From positions 18,998,031 through 19,062,030 of the forward strand of contig NC_060106.1 in assembly GCF_021155765.1 (NCBI RefSeq): a stretch of DNA of 64,000 bases. The letters are read 5' to 3'. The notes under the pieces are model-generated. The model searched no databases. It saw only the letters and a list, made by a program, of their open reading frames with translations, and had not been told where the DNA came from. This DNA is from Diprion similis (taxonomy: Eukaryota; Arthropoda; Insecta; Hymenoptera; Diprionidae). The translations under genes and the position numbers were made by a program. How positions within the stretch are numbered: the first letter of the stretch is position 1; each line of letters begins with the position of its first letter. Below are positions 57,301 through 64,000 of the stretch, one piece after another.

Positions 57301-59865
57301 GTAGAAGTCGCAGAATTGTGGAAAAAGAGAAGAAAAGAGAGAAAAAAATAAAACGGAAAAAGAAGAAGAAGGGAAAAAAAAAATTACGAAACGCTTTATT
57401 ATTGTTGAAAGAAATTTTATGTATATTTGTACAGGATTTAACTCCTGCTGCTAAATCTTGAAAAGCTTCCGAGATTCCCGGAGCTTACAGTACAATCCCT
57501 GAAAAATTTTCCTACCCCAACGTCGAGGTAAAATAAACCTGAAAGCAATTCCTCGGCGCACTTTACAAGAACGGCTTGATATATATGTACATATCTACCT
57601 GAATGTTATTTAAAATTTATGCGGGGGTTTTTGCGTCTTTGCGTATAATTTTGAGTCGGGTATGAAAACGTCGAGAAATTTTTTTGTTGACACGGCAGCG
57701 ATTCGATGTAAAAAAAAAAAAATTCATTTTGATACAAATATTTTGGATAATTTTCGCCCGAGCGATTGATTCAATTTTATTTCCTCGTGTATAGGTAACC
57801 ATGAATTTAAAATAATCAAAATAAAAAAACAGTCCAACTGAGATGTCAAATATTCTCCGGATCAAAAAATTCTTCGTCTGGTGAATCGTGAAGTTTATAC
57901 TTTAGTTAATATGTGCTGATGCTGAAAATTTCAAAGTTTTCACATCAGGTTCAGAAAGCTGTGAAAATCCGGTCAATATTTTCATTCATACTTTATTTTT
58001 TTTTTTTTCGAACCCCTAATTTTTCAATTTCTTCGAGAACGAGTTTCTTCGTTGAATTTTTACCCGTTCGATGGATAGAAAGAATGTAAAAAAATACATT
58101 TCCAATAAATACATTTTCAAACGATGATTATTATTTTCTCGCCTTCTTGAACCTTGTAAAAATCTAATTATACCAAATATTTGTAATAAGAAAAACGTTT
58201 ATTGTCAAGTCAAGTTCGAATGATTCTAAAAAGTATCGAAAAAAAAAAAGTGAAAACGAAAAAAAAAAAAAAATATTAAAAATTATCTCTGATACACGAG
58301 TAAATTTTGTTTCTTGTTTTATAATATATCTGTACGAATAAAATTACCAAAACTTTAGTCTCCAGATTTTATCCGATACCTGAATCATAAATTAATCACC
58401 GTATCAATTAACTCGATAACGCTGACAATCATTTATTTATGATCAGACCATAAGGCGTTTTTTTTTAAACCTGCCAACGATTGCACCCCCCTCCCCCCCC
58501 CTAAATCATACCGATTATCACCCTGATTTCGTATCCTCTTGAGGCACCGGAAATGCTGGGTTAAGATAACGCCGCGGCTAAAATAGGAGCTAAAGGTCAT
58601 CTTGCCCAATTTAGACGCTCTATGGCGCCTCTGGTCTATCCGGCGCCTTCTTTATAGTGCCGTATAACCCTGATCTTTTAAACCGTTTATACCGATTTGG
58701 CTAGAGAAAAATTCTCGTTCGGGATTTACGTTCCCACCTCGATTATCGTCAATTTTTATTCAGATCCGGTTTTTTTTTTACACTTTTTACTTACTGTGGT
58801 ATTGAACGAACGTAAAAATACAGACTAATTAGCGTAATTGTTTATAATATGTGATTTGTAAATAAACAAACTAAAAAAAAAATGACAGTTTCTTTTTTGG
58901 AAAAATTTATTTTTTGAAGAATCTATCGAAGGAAATAACTTGAGATTTAATCGCTGATTACGAATCCGAACTCAGATTTCCAAAATTCAAAATAACGGAT
59001 TCAAGAATGTATTTACATTTTATTTCCATTGCTTCAATTTTTTCTGCATTTATATCTAATTACGACCTTAGAATAAAATCAGAGAATGAATTTATCAATT
59101 TTCTTGTACTTGAAAAATTCACTCGGGTTTTTCGTCATTTTAATTCGCTTTCCGTCAGACTTTAGAGGGGAAGAATTCGCGAAGTAAACAGCCGGCGAGT
59201 ATTATATACACGCATCTATATATATATATATATACATACGTATAAGTTTATTAGCTCGTTTCCTCTGCCGTTTATACATGAAACTGAAATCTGGTCTGGC
59301 AACTTTTTTTTCCCTCGAAAAGAAGAAGTAGACAAAATACATGAACTATAGTCATTTACAGACGGTGCAGGTCATGCAACATTCCGTGAATCTTCATTAT
59401 CCCCTCCTCTTTATTATCATTATTATTATTATTATACGTTATTACTTTCGAACTTTTTCCAAATCCCAGGGTCTATCGATTAATTTTTGTATTTTTTTTT
59501 ATTTTGGACGATATAGCTGAATAATTATCGTTCAACAATTTTTTAAAATTTTGTTTTTCGTGCAAACAGACGAAATTGCGGCAAAATTAGTTATGATTAA
59601 GAGTCTGATTATAAAAGTTCTGTCAATATTGCAGCGTTTTTTTTTTTTCATGTGGTAATTACATCGTAATTTGTTTCCAATCAAATTCGTTCGAAGGGCT
59701 TTACGCGTGTTTATTTTGTAAATCAAGCAATAAATAATACGGTTCAGATTCTGTTGGCGAAGGGTTCCTGTTTTCATCTAAAATTGCGGGGTATGCGTGT
59801 CCGTCAGGCCGCAACCCTTGTCCGATATGTTTGCCTTGGTAAGTAGAAGTGTATTCCCCGTGTTG

Positions 59866-59909
<44 letters not shown>
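59866..59909. repeat. (TA)n microsatellite
   Basis: About 20 TA units with one AA interruption. Confidence 0.88.
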
Positions 59910-59911
<2 letters not shown>

Positions 59912-60089
59912 TTCGTGCAGGGCCGTTGTTTATCTTGTACTTCAAGATTATCATTAGCCTCGCAACAAGCAGCTAAGACTATTAGACGACAATTGGTCTC
60001 AGCTTCACCAGTTACAGTCTTCTGCGGGGGGTTAATTAATCACTCGTCACTTTTTACACCGACCAGATTTCAACATTGGCCAAAGTCTC

Positions 60090-60500
60090 AAAATATATCT
60101 TGTGATTTCAAAGATTTCAATGATTTCAATGGATTGATAAAGAATTTTAACAAATTTCAACAGACGTCAAAAGATTTTATAAGACCTTAATGATTTTCAA
60201 AGATTTTCAAAATCTTTCGTATAATTACATAAGCGTTTTATGTGATTTCAAAAATTTTCAAGGATTTTAGCCTGATGATCTCATACAAGAGTTTAACACT
60301 GTTTCAAAGATTTTTTTATGAACAGAAACGTTTTCATAACATTTCACACAAGACTTTATAATTTTTTCCTGATAAATATTCATAATAAAGATTTAACAGG
60401 ATTTCATGGAATGTCAAAGATTTCAGAATTCAACAATTCCCATGATTTTACTAGATTTTCTAATATTTCAATCAAATTTTCTGTAATTTCTAATGATTGC
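60090..60500. repeat. Degenerate GATTTCAA-type tandem repeat
   Basis: Words related to GATTTCAA/GATTTTCAA recur every 9-20 bases over about 400 bp (e.g. 'GATTTCAAAGATTTCAATGA', later 'TTTCAAAGATTTTT'). Spacing is irregular, so this is a decayed minisatellite. It keeps long frames open on the plus strand by chance. Confidence 0.6.
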
Positions 60501-60635
60501 GCAAAGATTTTTTACAAGATTACAAACCAACTTCATAATTCGTACCGTAAATTTTTTCGGCGAGGGTGGATTAAAAAAAAAGATGATATAAAAAAGTACA
60601 CAAAAGAGATCTCCGGTGAAAGAAAATGCTCGCGA

Positions 60636-60666
<31 letters not shown>

Positions 60667-61051
60667 GAAGAAGAAGAAACGAAAAACGAAATAATGCTAA
60701 AAAGTCGAGAAGATTCGCGACGGTGAGGTGGAAAAGTATTGCATATACGTATATGTATAGGTATATATACCTATATACGTATAAGGGTATGAAAAGAAAA
60801 AAGAAAATGAACCAGAACCGCGATGAAAAATTTTTCATCTCGGAATTTTCACCGAGGAGAAGTTTTTCCAACAAATGTAGCCGCAAGTATTGCGGACACG
60901 TTTCAATCAAGGTGCGGCAGGTTCGGTGCATGGCATGCAAATGTCAGGTATATATATATGTATACTGCATAGGTATGTAAGAATATTCCAAGGTTCGGAT
61001 ATCTAGCGGAAAATCTCTCCCGCTTCCTCTTCGAGGGAGGAAAGGGTAGAA

Positions 61052-61080
61052 AAGAGAGAGAGAGAGAGAGAGAGGAGAGA
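61052..61080. repeat. (GA)n microsatellite
   Basis: Perfect then interrupted GA repeat. A second GA tract lies at about 61279-61303. Confidence 0.85.
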
Positions 61081-62181
61081 GAAGCGGTTTCCGTTTATTG
61101 ATTCTGCGGGGCCTCAGAGCCTCGGTGGTATATACGCGACGTGGGACACGCCACTGCATAGGAAAGGATATCAAGCGGTGGTATGTTCGTCGACGACGAC
61201 GATTACGTAACTGTTGAAATCTAACTTTTCTGCTTTTTCGTCTGCTTGCGTGTCGTCGAGTGAAAGAGGAAGGGAAAGGGAGAGAGAAAGAGAGAGAGAG
61301 AGGGCGAGAGAAAACTCCCAGCGGGTCGCTGCGGAGAAGGGGAAGAAAAAAACGAGAAACATCGATTATTTTATCGACCGTTTTATTGGGTCACGAAGCT
61401 TTTCCTAGGCTTCTATAAAGTATAGCTGATTTAGGTACAGGTTTTTTTTTTCATCCCCGTAAGGTTATGCGATTCAAGTTTTTCCCTTCTCAAAATCTTC
61501 TTGTCGTTCTTTTAACGTCATTTTGCACCCTTGCGAATCGGAGAAAAAGAGTCTGCATCTTGAGCTGAACGAGATAAAATAGAAACTACAACGTCTGTAC
61601 GATTCGAAAAATTTTTACGCCAAAAAACGATAGGACAATGTAATTTTTTTGTTCGTGAAATTGTTGTTATAATCAGCTGTTCACAGTTGAAATTCAGAGT
61701 CATAAAATGTTTTCCTGTGTTTTTGGAACTTTTCTAGCTGTGATTTAACTGCAATAGTTTCAGTGTGAATTTTTCTATCATCGTTTGATCACGTTTCGGA
61801 CCCAATTGTGTGTCGAATCCTTCCACTTCCGGTGCGCGAAACGTTGACGCACCCAGTCGATAATTAATCAGTCTCGTTTGTCACTCTGATGTACTTCGCT
61901 TTAATCTTGGCCGGCAATTTTGGTAATCGGTAAACTATACGCCTGGCAATCTTATCGATTGATTGATCAATGGTTTGTATTTGAATTTTGATAGCGAAGA
62001 AGTGAGCTCGCGGGTAAACGACCGATCGTTATATTATATCTACAATCTGCAATCAATAGATAAAGCTATCCAAAAGGTTACAGCTGTTCAATCGGGGGAT
62101 CAAAAAGCATCTATACCGAGAGGAAACGTCGAGATGTTACAGAATGAGCAGGAGTCGACAGGCAATGAGATTTCTGCATAC

Positions 62182-62575
62182 AGATTCCGTTACCGACACT
62201 TAGCCAAGAGACAAACCCTTTTCTAGATTATATGACGCTAGGAAATATCTTCACTCTTTCTGACTTTATCGATCGTCGGATCATTTCCTTGCTTTATCTC
62301 TCTGGCAATTAGCTCTGCTTTACCATAGTTTTAACCCTCACCAGGTAAAATCCTAGAACTGCATTAGCACTCAAGCCTACGTCATCGAGTAAGATCGAAG
62401 AATTTCGTCTGAAGAGGGTTGAAATTGTGGTAAAGCAGAGCAAATTGGCTGTAAAGTAGAGCAATGAAATGATCCGATGGTTGATAACGTCACCTAGAAT
62501 GCGGATATTCCCTATCTTCTAAAATACCAGAAAAAAGGTTCGGGTCTTGGCTAAATGTCGGTAACGAAATTCATC
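62182..62575. mobile_element. Diverged inverted-repeat element (about 394 bp)
   Basis: The left end CGTTACCGACA(C/T)TTAGCCAAG recurs inverted at the right (CTTGGCTAAATGTCGGTAACG, about 62547-62567). The arms extend inward through CATCGGATCATTTC-like and GCTCTGCTTTACCA words to near 62340 and 62420. Several mismatches and small indels show it is older than the 906-bp foldback. No coding capacity. Confidence 0.7.
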
Positions 62576-64000
62576 AATTAGCAGCTTTTGATTCCAAATT
62601 TCTTTTTTTCTTCTATACGATACCAGCGAGCTTTTATACTTCGGTTATTTTGTTGCAAATCTCTCGAGAATAAGAATATAAGCCTACATATGTGCAAAAC
62701 GAGAAACGAAAAAATTTGTGCCGGTTAAAAGAAAGTGGAAAATCGATTGCACGAGTTTTTTGAATGTTTTTGTTACCTCTTGAGTAGAATCGTTGAGGCG
62801 ATTTGACTGTGCGATGGAATTGTAAAGTAAATAATATATTTTATCAAAAGCTAAATTGAAAATTCAAGAATAATCAAGCTGAGCGATGCATTAAACGTTT
62901 CTCGCGACGCGACGAGAGAATCGTTAAAGAAAATTGAATACGTCGGTAATGGAAGAAGATGAAAGCTATCGAGCGACTTTGAGCGCTTTTCGTTCTGTCT
63001 TATAAAAAAATGTATAATTGCATTTATAAGACGACGCTACGGGAAATTTAAAGAAAAGCTCGTAAATCAAGCTGTTGTATTCAGTACTTGCGAGGCGTCT
63101 CGAGATTGGCTTGTGTTGATCCCGACAAACAGCTTCGCGCGATTATTATTCAAAGTTATTTAGACAAGGGGAAAATAATTTTTTTTCTGTCTCGTTTTAT
63201 TATCGCGGCGCTTTAACGTCTCGACAACAAAAACAAAGCCGTTAATTGCATTTCCTGAAAAACTTCGTTACAATTTTCTACGTACAATTATAATGTAATA
63301 CGTGCAAAGTCGTGGAAAGTTACTGAAAATATTCAGAAACGAAGATTTAATAAATGGTGTCCAGTCATTGTGATCAAATTTGTTTCCAATTATTGCAATT
63401 GCAATAAAAATTCTCTTGAAAATTTCAAAGTAATTTTAAATTACTCGGCAACTGAAGTTCATAGAGTCGAATTCAGTTGAAACAATATTCCCTCGAACTG
63501 AAAGAATTTAAAAACATCATAAATTTCTGCTACGATAGTCGAATCATTGATGACTCCGAAGAGATCCCAAGTATTAGATCATTTCAGCAATGAAAAAATC
63601 TCATCGGTTGAACAATTTTAGTGAACTACGGTTGATTTTGATCGTAAATTAATAAATCTCTACAAATCTACAAAATCAGATTTTCTATCTGGCTTTTCAG
63701 CTGACGAAAAAAACGTGTTTTGCGAAATCACGCGGTTTTTTAAACGTCGATCTGATTCATTAACGGAATCTTTTCAAAGTCGTCAATAATTGTACTATTC
63801 TAATTAAAATTTATGCTTTTTTTAAATTAATTTTTGTGTTACTGTTTACACACCTCTTTGACCGGACTGTACCTTCCCCACACCCTTAATCCATCAAAGG
63901 GCTGAAATTACATTGCAGCTTATTTAGTTTTAACCTGAAAAGCGTATAAATTCTTTCACACCATCGATTATCGTCGGCTGTACGACGATTGCACATAAAA

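Larger units (their letters stand above)
55663..64000. other. Probable intron or flank of the sulfotransferase gene, repeat-rich
   Basis: No exon is identified in 8.3 kb, apart from the repeats listed separately. Since the sulfotransferase lacks its 5' exons, this is probably a long intron, possibly with a short anchor-encoding exon I missed. Purine-rich tracts (57314-57385, 60640-60690) and C-runs (58486-58502) also occur. Confidence 0.45.

Noticed and set aside
60318-60980. 220-codon plus-strand frame
   Set aside because: Made of the GATTTCAA repeat field, a poly(A) run and TA-rich sequence; no coding signal.
1-64000. CRISPR arrays, bacterial operons, ribosome-binding sites or phage genes
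   Set aside because: The window is eukaryotic (spliced genes, intron-bearing tRNA); none of these is expected or seen.

Overview
The window is a piece of an AT-rich insect nuclear genome. Genes are intron-rich with GT-AG splice sites. The arthropod signs are a ZAD zinc-finger protein, gustatory receptors ending in the TYhhhhhQF signature, a BEL/Pao-type Gag reading frame, and a tRNA-Leu(CAA) with an intron. A hymenopteran (perhaps a sawfly) would fit, but this is an inference from general character and no sequence search was possible.

Layout. 1-0.9 kb: an isolated BEL/Pao Gag-like reading frame. 2.5-6.7 kb (minus): a ZAD plus about 19-finger C2H2 protein. It is divergent from a plus-strand gene at 7.65-12.4 kb that encodes a 1,203-residue SP/TP-rich basic protein I cannot name. 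15.2 kb: intron-containing tRNA-Leu. 16.2-40.8 kb: a head-to-tail array of five gustatory receptor genes (here Gr-1 to Gr-5), all on the plus strand. All have the same 10 coding exons and the same intron phases (1,2,0,2,0,0,0,0,0). Their introns and spacers hold several palindromic, MITE-like elements, including a 906-bp almost perfect foldback. 42.4-45.6 kb (minus): a seven-exon gene with UBC (E2-like) domains resembling the C-terminal part of BIRC6, apparently without the catalytic cysteine. 47.1-47.9 kb: a small acidic/coiled-coil protein gene facing away from it across a promoter region with three CACGTG E-boxes. 50.8-55.7 kb (minus): the C-terminal five exons of a carbohydrate sulfotransferase of the CHST11/13/14 type. 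Its 5' exons are not found. 55.7-64 kb: probably intron or flank of that gene, rich in simple repeats, a third copy of a palindromic element, and two more inverted-repeat elements.

The receptors are the only clear functional group: a locally duplicated chemosensory family whose members show early differences. Gr-1 has an eroded splice donor, Gr-3 has an exon-1 frame change that a shifted acceptor can rescue, and Gr-4 has QS in place of QF in the signature. The other genes are unrelated neighbours. Exon limits were read by eye from splice consensus, reading frame and comparison between paralogues.
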